NCBI RefSeq assembly: GCF_003932755.1
Contig: NZ_CP024202.1
Span: 3,720,001 to 3,784,000, forward strand
Source of the DNA: Methylomicrobium sp. wino1
GTDB lineage: Bacteria; Pseudomonadota; Gammaproteobacteria; Methylococcales; Methylomonadaceae
DNA: 64,000 bases
Direction: 5' to 3'
Made by a program: the position numbers and the translations under genes. The notes below the pieces were generated by a model. The model saw nothing but the letters and a program-made list of their open reading frames with translations, was not told where the DNA came from and did not search any database. Of this stretch, positions 45,609-54,803 are shown one piece after another; position 1 is the first letter of the stretch; every line of letters begins with the position of its first letter.

Positions 45609-48600
45609 ATGAAAGCTGAACACGATCAATTTCCAATTTTCGAAGCCAATCAGGTACTGAGCAACCGGCATCTGAATCAGGTATTTAATTACTTGGACGA
45701 GCAAAACCGGCTGACGCGCTCGAACCTGATCGGTATCGGTATCGTATGCGGGTTCGAACTCGACTACACGACGGCTCCGGAAGCGGTTATTCGGCTATCG
45801 AAGGGCATCGGTATCAGTTCTGAAGGCTATTTGATCTGTGAAGCCGACGATATCGAGCTGAGCGCCTATCGTCCATACACGCTGCCCAACGATATCGAGT
45901 ATGCACCCTTCGAAGGCTATCCGCTTTGGGAACTGTTCCCGAACGGCGAGCCGAATACCCAAGTCTTGAATCAACCGTCCGGTTTTCTGAACGATAAGGC
46001 GCTGCTGTTGTTTTTGGAGTTGAAAAAGGCCCCGCTGCGCAATTGCAGTCCGAATAATTGCGACGACAAAGGATCGTCGGTGACGGTCACGCTTAGGCGT
46101 TTGTTGATCAAACGCACCGATTTAGTCGACATCATTGCCGCGCTCCACGGCCTCGATGCGGGTCTCAGTTCCGCCGATTTGGAAGATCAATTGGCCGAAC
46201 GTTTCAATCTGCCGGATTTGCGTTTGCCGAATATCAGCGTGCCGAGTACGTCCTTGGCGACTTCGCAGCAGGTCTTGGCCGCATTCCATGCTGTTTTTTC
46301 ATCTTCCGGCTTGGCCGCTAAAGTCGGCGATGCCTTATCGGCCGCGTATCGAGCCTTTAAACCGCTCGTCGAGAACGATTATCCGAACGATCCGTTTGAA
46401 GGCTTCGACGCGAAATTCGGTTTTTTGAATAGCCAACCCGATTCGACCGAACAAGTGTTGTTTCTACCGTATTATTACGATTGCTTCGACGACTTACTGG
46501 CCGCTTACGACGAATTTCGCTGGCAAGCGGCTGAGTTGATTTGTTTATGCGGCCCGCCGGCCAATTGGTTTCCACGGCATTTAATGGTGGGTTTATTGTT
46601 TCCCGAAGCCGTCGCAGACCCCGGCCATTATCGGCATCGTTTTTTGCCGTCTCCGGCAGTCGGCGCCTGTTCAGAGCAAGCCCGAACGCTACAACAGTTG
46701 TTCACGCGTTTGGTCGAGATGGTCGAGCGTTTTTCGAATAATCCGCCATTAAGTACGGGCGATGCAACGCAACAGATCAAGATAACGCCAAGCCGCTTGG
46801 GCTCTGTCGCATTGTCGGAAAAGGCGATTCCTTACTATTATTTACAAAACGGCAATCCGCCGCTGTATCGCTTATGGAATCCGGTTTTGACCCGGCGCGG
46901 CCGGGCCGCGCAAAATCTCGGCTACCGCGCCTTTGAATATGCGTCGCAAGCGTTCGTACTCGAGCCCCTGCGTTTCGATCTTGAGTCCTACAATTTTTTG
47001 CGTATCGAAGGACATTTAGGCAAACCCTATCAGGATGTGTTGGAAAACCTGTTGCTGCAAAAAGAACGCTACCGCTTACCGATACAAATCATGGCATTGC
47101 GCACCGGAGCATTCGACGAATCCGGAACTATCGATCTCAACGAGCATGCCTGTTATTTCGAGGATTTGCTGACGCTCTACCGAGCCTACCAGCGGGAAAT
47201 TTTATGTGCGTCTTCTAAAGCGCTTTCGGCCTTGTTGAACAAAAACATCGGCCGGCAAGTTCTCGCCGCCGAAAGCCGCATAGCGAGGCTCGATTGGCAG
47301 CCCGGTACCTTGGGCGCTTTATTCACCGAGAAATATCAGGGACGGGATGTTTGCGATTTGGTCGATATCGGCGAACCGCCTCTGATGAATGCCGCGATTC
47401 GGTCGGTGGGCTATCTATACAAATTCGAACACCTATTGGTCGATGATCTTGCCGAAATCGACTGGTCGTCATTGCAGAAAAACACGGCCGGATTTAAACA
47501 ATGGACAGCGGAAATCGAAAAGCAGCGGGAAGGCGATGAAACCGCGGGCGAACTCGATTGGAAAACCCTTGATCTTGTCTTGAAGTCGATGCTCGATCAA
47601 TGCAAGCTCGAAGCCTTGGAACTGATACAAGAAGAGTGGTTGCGACGGGTTAGAGAAGTCAAGAAAAAACGCTTTTTGAACCATTTTTTGCAAAAACATC
47701 CGGGTATTCGCCACAAAGCCGGCGTGCCCATCGGCGGCACATTCGTGTTGGTCTATCACGAGACGGCCAAAACCGACGCGGAACCCGCTGTAGCCGCAGT
47801 AAATACTGTTACCGCCGTTGCTTCAAACGTTGAACGCCTACCGGCATCCGTTGCGAATACGAGAGCTTTGTCGGCTGTCGAAAGGCTGAGAAACAATCCC
47901 GCGTTGGCGGCCGATAACGATTTGCAATGGCTGCTCGAAACCGTGACCGGAAGACCGTTTCGTCCGGAGATTGCGGCATCGTCGCAAGCGAATAAATTGT
48001 TGGATGCGATCGTCGCCAAATTGCCGGACGGTTCGGTCATCGCCGATTTTTATCTGCCTTATTTGTGCTGTTCCGACTGCTCGCCGGTTCAATTCGTCTT
48101 GCCGAAATCGCCGCCGACCTTCGATATCGAAGTGGGCTGCACGAATCCTAACCATCAAGCGGAAGTTTCCGTGATACCGCTGAGCGGCAAAGCGCCTTAT
48201 CGCTTGCAGCTGAACGATCAAGCCTATGAGCCCTTGAGCGATAAGCCGCTGATATTGAACGAGGGCGTTCATCGCATTCGGATCATTGATGCCGACGATA
48301 GCGAATCGACGGCGCGCGATATCGTGATCGCCGAGCCTTTGCGCTTGCTCGAACCGGATTATCGATGCACCGATGCCGATGCCTATATCGCGACGGTGCA
48401 GATTACCGGCGGCACGCCTCCGTATTCGGCGAATGGCGAAATACTAAGCGCCAGTGTGTTCGTTTCGCCGCCGACAGCGAGCGGTCAAGTGCTGCCGGTC
48501 GAGGTCGTCGACCGCAATCAATGCAGCGTCAGAACCGAATTGGTCTTCGTTTGCGAAGCGGAATGCGATTTACCGTGCGGAGGTTTGTCGCGGCGTTGCG

Positions 48601-49397
48601 CTTATCGTTTATGGCTGCAACCGCCCGGGCCGGAAACGCCTTATGAAGTGGTTCGAATGACCGGCAATCCGATCCGTTTCCGCTTCAATGGTCAGGATTT
48701 CGAGATAGGCTCGGAAAAAGTCTTTGCGGATTTCACGGCGGCTAATTTGAATCAATCCTTTGAGGATACGATAGGCGGAGCCATCAAATTACTGAACGCG
48801 TCGATCGAAGAGGTGTTGGTCCAAGCATTCGGCGAGGCGGGAAGAGAACGCGTGATCGTCGCTTACGAGCCGGACGAGATGGAACCGTTCGCGGTATTGC
48901 GGATCGAGCATTTTGTTTGCGAACGCTTCAGTTTGGAATGGAGCATGAGCTATGCGCAACCTGCACCCGTCTTCGATGTCAGCGTGCGCTATAGCAATGA
49001 GTCGTTGGCTGACGGTAATCCGTTCAACGGTGTGATTATAAGAGACCTCAGACGCAATACGGAAACCCGGATTCCGGCCTTCGATTGCAGTGAACGCAAC
49101 CGCTGCGCCGACGGCGAATTCAGCAGACTTTGCGACGAACCTGACATCCGGCCCACGATTGCATTCGAGTCGGTCGGTACTAACCGAATGAGCTTTTCGG
49201 TAGGCATCGAAGGCAATGCATCGATTCCAATCGTCGCCTGGATATGGGATTTTCCATCCGCTCGAACGTCCGAATCGGTGTATGCCGGTGAAAAAGTCGA
49301 GGTTGAATTCGAGACGCTAGGCTCTAGCGCAAGACTCACCGTAATCACGGCGAACGGCTGCCATTACGTTGCCGAACGAACTTTATTGCTCCAATGA
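45609..49397 (+). CDS. Large eCIS protein with SprB/PKD-like C-terminal domains; candidate fibre or baseplate extension
   Basis: Protein of 1262 aa starting MKAEHDQFPIFEANQVLS; an ATG at 45561 would overlap the previous gene by 32 bases. The N-terminal 40 residues (VLSNRHLNQVFNYLDEQNRLTRSNLIGIGIVCGFEL) look like a conserved docking part. From about residue 840 the protein has beta-sandwich repeats: TGGTPPYSANGEI (about 934, SprB-like), a Cys-rich joint (CEAECDLPCGGLSRRC) and a terminal PKD-like domain with AWIWDFPSAR. No adenovirus-type fibre is encoded elsewhere, so this is the best candidate for target recognition. No exact family known to me. Confidence 0.65.
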   Translation: MKAEHDQFPIFEANQVLSNRHLNQVFNYLDEQNRLTRSNLIGIGIVCGFELDYTTAPEAVIRLSKGIGISSEGYLICEADDIELSAYRPYTLPNDIEYAPFEGYPLWELFPNGEPNTQVLNQPSGFLNDKALLLFLELKKAPLRNCSPNNCDDKGSSVTVTLRRLLIKRTDLVDIIAALHGLDAGLSSADLEDQLAERFNLPDLRLPNISVPSTSLATSQQVLAAFHAVFSSSGLAAKVGDALSAAYRAFKPLVENDYPNDPFEGFDAKFGFLNSQPDSTEQVLFLPYYYDCFDDLLAAYDEFRWQAAELICLCGPPANWFPRHLMVGLLFPEAVADPGHYRHRFLPSPAVGACSEQARTLQQLFTRLVEMVERFSNNPPLSTGDATQQIKITPSRLGSVALSEKAIPYYYLQNGNPPLYRLWNPVLTRRGRAAQNLGYRAFEYASQAFVLEPLRFDLESYNFLRIEGHLGKPYQDVLENLLLQKERYRLPIQIMALRTGAFDESGTIDLNEHACYFEDLLTLYRAYQREILCASSKALSALLNKNIGRQVLAAESRIARLDWQPGTLGALFTEKYQGRDVCDLVDIGEPPLMNAAIRSVGYLYKFEHLLVDDLAEIDWSSLQKNTAGFKQWTAEIEKQREGDETAGELDWKTLDLVLKSMLDQCKLEALELIQEEWLRRVREVKKKRFLNHFLQKHPGIRHKAGVPIGGTFVLVYHETAKTDAEPAVAAVNTVTAVASNVERLPASVANTRALSAVERLRNNPALAADNDLQWLLETVTGRPFRPEIAASSQANKLLDAIVAKLPDGSVIADFYLPYLCCSDCSPVQFVLPKSPPTFDIEVGCTNPNHQAEVSVIPLSGKAPYRLQLNDQAYEPLSDKPLILNEGVHRIRIIDADDSESTARDIVIAEPLRLLEPDYRCTDADAYIATVQITGGTPPYSANGEILSASVFVSPPTASGQVLPVEVVDRNQCSVRTELVFVCEAECDLPCGGLSRRCAYRLWLQPPGPETPYEVVRMTGNPIRFRFNGQDFEIGSEKVFADFTAANLNQSFEDTIGGAIKLLNASIEEVLVQAFGEAGRERVIVAYEPDEMEPFAVLRIEHFVCERFSLEWSMSYAQPAPVFDVSVRYSNESLADGNPFNGVIIRDLRRNTETRIPAFDCSERNRCADGEFSRLCDEPDIRPTIAFESVGTNRMSFSVGIEGNASIPIVAWIWDFPSARTSESVYAGEKVEVEFETLGSSARLTVITANGCHYVAERTLLLQ

Positions 49398-49427
49398 GCG
49401 AGTTAATTCAATGAGCGACTTACTTCG

Positions 49428-50852
49428 ATGAACGCCGTGATTCGATGTTATGCGCTCGATGCCGAAACCATTGGCCCCGAGTCGGTCGGCGTCGAATTAC
49501 AACGCCTATTGACCCGTTTGACTCACGACCAAATCGTTCGAACCATCGACGGTGTTTTGGAACGTTGTTCGTCGCCGAATGATTATCTGTATATCGAACG
49601 TTTGTCGATCGATGTCGGAAGCGTCGATCTGGCGCAACTGGAAAGCGAGTTACCGAAAAGAATCGCTGCCAATCTGGAACGAGCCTTAGCCGATGTTAGC
49701 GCTTCGAATGTCGACGACTCGAGGGCGCTAATCGCCGGCGAAAATTATCGGCAATCGAGACAACAAATCGTAAACGAAGCCCTGTTGTTTTTTTTGAGGG
49801 CCGGCCGCTTGCCTTGGTCGTTCCGTTTGCCGCCCGGTCGAAATTTGGAAAATGTTTTGATCGAAATGTGGCGTAATCGCGAGCCCGCATCCGAAGACCG
49901 GCATTTCAGCAATGCACTGCTCGGTATTTTCAAAAGCGAAGCGGCTAGAATTCGTTTTCTTCGTCAGTTTTCAACCGATTTTGTTGTAGGATTGTTGACA
50001 CGCTATTTTCCCGAGATGGCTAATGTTTTCGAAAAAATAGGGCAAGGCTTAACGGATTCCGAACCGCCTGCGAATGTCGAAGACGAACGTTTAAGATCGA
50101 TAGTGCAGACCCTACTGGTTAAGTTGTCATCGGGTCAGAACATTAGTCAAACGATGCTGGACGAAATGGGTGCAATTTTTAAAGACCGATACGACGAAAC
50201 CTTCGCACTGGATCGACATTTCGTATGGAACCGGCAATATAAGGAGCCTCGGGAAAACGGTCCGGCGTTACGGTCTTCAGTACAAGCGACACATAGGCAG
50301 GAAGGCGACCTACTAGTACATTCATCTTATCCGGTCGACGATCCGGACATCGCCGAAGGCGTTTATGTCGATAATGCCGGTCTGGTGCTGTTGCATCCAT
50401 TTTTGCCGCAACTGTTTACCGCATCGGCTTGTTTGCAAGACTATAAAATCGTTAAAACCGGCAGGGCCTTGGCGCTTTTGCATTATCTGGCAACCGCAGA
50501 AACGGTTGCACACGAATACGACTTGGTATTACCCAAGGTACTGTGCAATATCGACTTGCCGGTGCCGGTCGAAACGCTAACGGAACTGAGTCACGAAGAA
50601 CGAAGCGAAGCCGATGAATTATTGACTGCCGTGGTGAAACATTGGGACGTATTACGAAATACCTCGATCGACAGTTTACGAGGAACGTTTATTCTGAGGC
50701 CCGGAAAACTGATCCGTCGCGGCGATGGCGACTGGCAACTGCATGTCGAATATCGAAGCTGCGACATTTTACTGGATAGCCTGCCTTGGAACATTGCAAC
50801 GATTAAGCTGCCGTGGATGCAAAACCTGCTTTGGGTGGAGTGGAGCCTATGA
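49428..50852 (+). CDS. Contractile injection system tape measure protein, Afp14/Pvc14-like
   Basis: Protein of 474 aa. It has the family-specific end GLVLLHPFLPQLFTA (about 319-333), LLHYLATAE, and LDSLPWNIATIKLPWMQNLLWVEW, which identify the CIS tape measure family. An N-terminal part with YLYIERLSIDVGSVDLAQLE is also typical. The tape measure sets tube length; Afp14 is over 2000 aa, so this one is unusually short and would predict a short particle if it works alone. It precedes the effector by a 4-base overlap. Confidence 0.85.
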   Translation: MNAVIRCYALDAETIGPESVGVELQRLLTRLTHDQIVRTIDGVLERCSSPNDYLYIERLSIDVGSVDLAQLESELPKRIAANLERALADVSASNVDDSRALIAGENYRQSRQQIVNEALLFFLRAGRLPWSFRLPPGRNLENVLIEMWRNREPASEDRHFSNALLGIFKSEAARIRFLRQFSTDFVVGLLTRYFPEMANVFEKIGQGLTDSEPPANVEDERLRSIVQTLLVKLSSGQNISQTMLDEMGAIFKDRYDETFALDRHFVWNRQYKEPRENGPALRSSVQATHRQEGDLLVHSSYPVDDPDIAEGVYVDNAGLVLLHPFLPQLFTASACLQDYKIVKTGRALALLHYLATAETVAHEYDLVLPKVLCNIDLPVPVETLTELSHEERSEADELLTAVVKHWDVLRNTSIDSLRGTFILRPGKLIRRGDGDWQLHVEYRSCDILLDSLPWNIATIKLPWMQNLLWVEWSL

Positions 50853-53800
50853 AAACCGGTGTAAAAAAATCATCCGGCACTGTTTCGAAACCGGCCAATC
50901 AAGCTTTTTTTGCCAAGGTCGGTTCGAGCGGATTTTTTGCGGCCGCGAATGAACCGAAGGCGCCGGCCGTGCAATTGAAAATGACGGCCAACAAGCCCGG
51001 CGACAAATTCGAAAATGAGGCCGATAACATGGCCGATAAGGTCATGAAGATGCCGGCGCCGGAAGAGCGAGTGCAAAAGGCGGAATTACCGGAGGAAAAA
51101 GTTCAGAAACAAGAAGAGCCACTGCAAAACGCCGAACTCCCCGAAAAAAAATCCCAAAAACAAGAGGAAGAACCGCTGCAAAAAGCCGAAGAGCCCGAGC
51201 GAACGATACAAAAGCAAGAAGACGAGAAGCTGCAAAAGGCCGATGCGGCCGAAGACAAACTACAAAAGGTGGAAGTTCCGGAAGACAAGTTGCAAAAGCA
51301 GCAAGAAGAACCCTTACAAAAGGCCGAAACTCCCGAAGAACTGCAGAAAGCCGAATTACCCGATGAAGAGATCCGGAAAAAAGAAGAAGAACAATTGCAG
51401 CGCAAAGGCGACGGCGCGCCCGGCGTCAGTAGCCAAGTCCAATCGGCGATTCATAATAAAACCACCGGCGGCGAGGCGTTATCCGGCGATGTTCGAGGCT
51501 TCATGGAACCGCGCTTCGGCGCCGACTTCAGCAATGTCCGGATTCATCGAGATGCTGAATCCGGGGGCTTAAGCAATCAATTGAGCGCTAAGGCATTCAC
51601 CTTCCGGAATCACATATTCTTTTCCCACGACCAATACCGGCCCGGTACCGGCGAAGGCAAGCAACTGCTCGCACACGAACTGACCCATACGATACAACAG
51701 GGCGCCGCCGTGCAACGCAGTCCGCAGGTCACGACGACCGCGACTCCGCCGGCTCTTCAGCGCGGGTTCTTACCTGATCCGAGGGATTTCATTGCAAGAA
51801 AGGCTGCGTTGATTCCGGGCTTTCCGATGTTGACCGTGGTGATTGGCATGAACCCGGTGACCGGCGCGGCTGTCGATCGCAGTCCGGGAAACATAATGAG
51901 GGGAGTCATCAGTCTGCTGCCCGGAATCGGCCCGGTTATCAACCAGGCGTTGGATAATCACGGAATCTTTTCGAAAATAAGCGACTGGGTTTACCAACAG
52001 TTCGATGCATTCAAGGAAATGGGGAGCGGTATTTGGGAAAGCGTTAAACAATTTATCAAAGAGCGATCGATTACCGATATCAAAAATCTGGATGCTGTTT
52101 GGGAGCAGGGCAAGCGCCTCATTACCGGACCGATAAACAGAGTGAAATCTTTTGCCGCCGGTCTCGTTGGCGGAATTGCCGACTTAATCAAGGATGCAAT
52201 TCTCAAACCGATCGCAGAGTTCGCTCGCAGTCAAACGAATGCTTATCCGTTGTTGTGCTCGGTACTCGGTAAAGATCCGATCACGGGAGACAAGTCTCCG
52301 GACGATGCCGAGGCGTTGATTGGCGGATTCATGAACTTGATCAATCAGGGCGATGTCTGGGCCAAAATTCAGGAAGCGAATGCGGTAGCGCGCTGCATGG
52401 CTTGGTTCAAAAAGTCGATGCAAACTGTCAAAACTTTTGCCGCACAAATTCCGGGGCTATTTATTGCCGCGTTCAAGGCATTGGAAATCAAAGATATTAT
52501 TTTGATTCCGCTCGCGTTCGGAAAACTGGCCAAGGTTTTCGGCTCGTTTGCGGGTCAATTCATCGGTTGGGCGGGAAGCGCCGTGTGGAATCTGCTGGAG
52601 ATTATTTTTGACACCGTTAAACCCGGCGTAATGGGTATCGTCAAGCGTACCGGCGGCGCACTGAAAGCGATTTTAAAAAATCCGTTACCTTTCGTCGGTA
52701 ATTTGGCGGCGGCAGGTAAACTGGGTTTTCAACAATTCGCCGGCAATTTTCTGAGCCACCTTAAAAAAGGGTTATTCGAATGGCTAACGGGTTCATTGCC
52801 GGGTGTTTATATTCCTGCTTCGTTTGCATTGGGCGAGATTGCGAAGTTCGTGTTTTCGGTGTTGGGATTGACCTGGCAAAATATGCGCGTCAAGTTAGTC
52901 AAAGTGCTGGGCGAAAAAACCGTTCAGGCGCTCGAAACCGGTTTCGACATCGTCAAAACATTGGTCACGCAAGGACCCGCTGCCGCATGGGATAAAATCA
53001 AGGATCAGCTTTCGGATCTCAAGGACACCGTGATCGGAGGAATTATCAGCATGGTTGTCGACATGGTCGTCAAAAAGGCAGTTCCCAAGATCGTTTCAAT
53101 GTTTATACCGGGTGCCGGTTTCATTTCGGCTATTTTGTCCATTTACGATCTAGTGATGGTCGTCGTGCAGAAATTGTCGAAAATCGCCCAGGTCGGCGCC
53201 GCATTCATCGGTTCGATCGTTCAAATCGCCGCCGGCAACATCGGTGCGGCGGCCAAACGCGTCGAATCGGTACTGGCCGGCATGTTGTCTCTGGCAATCA
53301 GTTTTCTCGCCGGCTTCGCAGGTTTTGGTAAAGTCGCCGATAAAGTCATGGGCGTGATCAATAAAGTTCGCGTGCCGATTGATAAGGCGTTGGATAAGTT
53401 GATTGGCTGGATTGTAGGTAGGGCGAAAGCTTTGTTTTCAAAACTATTTGGGAAAAAGGATGACAAGCGTACTGAAAATGAGAAAAAACGAGATTTGGAG
53501 TCGGCTATTCGAGAGTCGGAAATTCTACTCGATAACCCAAAAATTAGTACTAAGCGGTTGGATAAAAAACTGCTTTCTATCAAAAAGAAATACAAGTTGA
53601 CCTCACTAACACTCGTCAAGGCGTCGGAAAACCAAGACTCGGAAACCAGTTATGTGGGCGGGGAGATTAATCCAAAGCTTAATTCAAGAAAAGTTTCGAA
53701 ACCGAAGTCTTCCGGACCGTTAGTGGCTTCGGTAAAAGTCACATCAAAAGGTGTTTCAAAAGATGTTCAGGAAAGATTGGCGCCGGCAGAACACGATTGG

Positions 53801-54289
53801 GCGGAATATGAACGAGGCGCCATGCAAAATGTAGTTTTGGGCGAGTTGATTCCCGAATGGGAAGAAAGAACCGGAGTTCCCATTACGACTAGCGATCCAA
53901 AATTAGAATCCGCGCAGTATAAGGCGAGATTCAAGACTCAAAAAGCGTTTCGTGTCGGAAGCCGGCGGCCGCGTCCGGAAGGCCGTGTTGAAATCAAACA
54001 ACCGGGAGGCAAAGGGAAAATTTCGCATGTGTTCGCGGTTGAAGTGACTACTATTCGCGACCTGACCGACACTAGCGGCGAAACCGGAGGACCGGTAAGA
54101 CATAAGCTTGCTCAAATTCCCAATACGATCGAAACTTTAATAAGTAAATATGGACCAGGGCCGGAAATCGAATACACAATAATTTGTCCTAGAGACTTAA
54201 AACCGGATGAACAATCATTGCTTGAGAGTCTAGTAAATCGGCCGGATGCAAAAAATTTGAAGATCGTTTGGGTGAAAACGGGGGCATGA
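50849..54289 (+). CDS. DUF4157 putative eCIS effector/toxin, multidomain
   Basis: Protein of 1146 aa from ATG 50849, which overlaps the tape-measure stop and is preceded by GGAG. Order: N-terminal packaging-like region (1-70); charged Glu/Lys/Gln repeats of the form LQKxExPEEKLQKQEEE (about 74-184); a DUF4157 domain (about 188-283) with the metalloprotease motif HELTH at 276-280; a very hydrophobic, Gly/Ala/Ile-rich middle (about 300-865); and a C-terminal domain (about 870-1146). The last 150 residues show the strand-strand-helix-strand pattern FAVEVTTIRDL, HKLAQIPNTIETLISKYG, IEYTIICPRD and LKIVWV, possibly a nuclease-like fold. DUF4157 proteins are recognised eCIS cargo. No immunity gene is evident. 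Confidence 0.8.
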   Translation: MKTGVKKSSGTVSKPANQAFFAKVGSSGFFAAANEPKAPAVQLKMTANKPGDKFENEADNMADKVMKMPAPEERVQKAELPEEKVQKQEEPLQNAELPEKKSQKQEEEPLQKAEEPERTIQKQEDEKLQKADAAEDKLQKVEVPEDKLQKQQEEPLQKAETPEELQKAELPDEEIRKKEEEQLQRKGDGAPGVSSQVQSAIHNKTTGGEALSGDVRGFMEPRFGADFSNVRIHRDAESGGLSNQLSAKAFTFRNHIFFSHDQYRPGTGEGKQLLAHELTHTIQQGAAVQRSPQVTTTATPPALQRGFLPDPRDFIARKAALIPGFPMLTVVIGMNPVTGAAVDRSPGNIMRGVISLLPGIGPVINQALDNHGIFSKISDWVYQQFDAFKEMGSGIWESVKQFIKERSITDIKNLDAVWEQGKRLITGPINRVKSFAAGLVGGIADLIKDAILKPIAEFARSQTNAYPLLCSVLGKDPITGDKSPDDAEALIGGFMNLINQGDVWAKIQEANAVARCMAWFKKSMQTVKTFAAQIPGLFIAAFKALEIKDIILIPLAFGKLAKVFGSFAGQFIGWAGSAVWNLLEIIFDTVKPGVMGIVKRTGGALKAILKNPLPFVGNLAAAGKLGFQQFAGNFLSHLKKGLFEWLTGSLPGVYIPASFALGEIAKFVFSVLGLTWQNMRVKLVKVLGEKTVQALETGFDIVKTLVTQGPAAAWDKIKDQLSDLKDTVIGGIISMVVDMVVKKAVPKIVSMFIPGAGFISAILSIYDLVMVVVQKLSKIAQVGAAFIGSIVQIAAGNIGAAAKRVESVLAGMLSLAISFLAGFAGFGKVADKVMGVINKVRVPIDKALDKLIGWIVGRAKALFSKLFGKKDDKRTENEKKRDLESAIRESEILLDNPKISTKRLDKKLLSIKKKYKLTSLTLVKASENQDSETSYVGGEINPKLNSRKVSKPKSSGPLVASVKVTSKGVSKDVQERLAPAEHDWAEYERGAMQNVVLGELIPEWEERTGVPITTSDPKLESAQYKARFKTQKAFRVGSRRPRPEGRVEIKQPGGKGKISHVFAVEVTTIRDLTDTSGETGGPVRHKLAQIPNTIETLISKYGPGPEIEYTIICPRDLKPDEQSLLESLVNRPDAKNLKIVWVKTGA

Positions 54290-54320
54290 TGAATCGCTTA
54301 GGCAGACGATCATTTTTTCT

Positions 54321-54687
54321 GGTTCCCACGGTCCTCCGCTCGTCTTTATGCATAAGTATAAATATACCTAATTGTGCAAAAAGTAGCGACCGAGCGCTAA
54401 ATTGTTGTGTTGTCCGGAAAGGCTATTGGTGTTTGAGCATTACTGGCTTCGATAGTCGCGACGAAGGCGTCGCTCCCACAGAGAGCGGCGGACGCTCTGT
54501 GGGAGCGATCCCCTGATCGCGATCTCGAGGCCGAAAGTGTTAAGTCACAATAAATGGTATCGAGGTCTCATTTTTACTGGTTCCCACGGTCCTCCGTGGG
54601 AACCCATACCTTGGCTGCCGAGGCAAGATCGGTATGCATTCCCACGGATGACCGTGGGAACGAGTCCAGTGGTACGCTGTGCGTACC
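54321..54687. repeat. Cluster of REP-like palindromes between effector and ATPase genes
   Basis: The gap 54290-54803 has no gene but several palindromes: CGCTCCCACAGAG and its inverse at 54471-54483/54495-54507; GGTTCCCACGG/CCGTGGGAACC at 54579-54589/54594-54604; TTCCCACGG/CCGTGGGAA at 54639-54647/54652-54660; a single arm GGTTCCCACGG at 54321; and GGTACGC/GCGTACC at 54671-54687. This is a REP cluster that may stabilise or end transcripts before the ATPase gene. Confidence 0.75.
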
Positions 54688-54803
54688 GCTGTTAACCAAG
54701 CCAATATGATTTGACCTGAGTAAGGATTCGATGCTTAGGAATAAGCATAAATCGGCATTTTTTTTCGGTCCTTATCCTCAATAAAATTCAATGAAATGAC
54801 TCA

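Noticed and set aside
51103-51405. 100-aa Ser/Cys-rich minus-strand frame
   Set aside because: Shadow of the Glu/Lys/Gln repeats in the effector gene.
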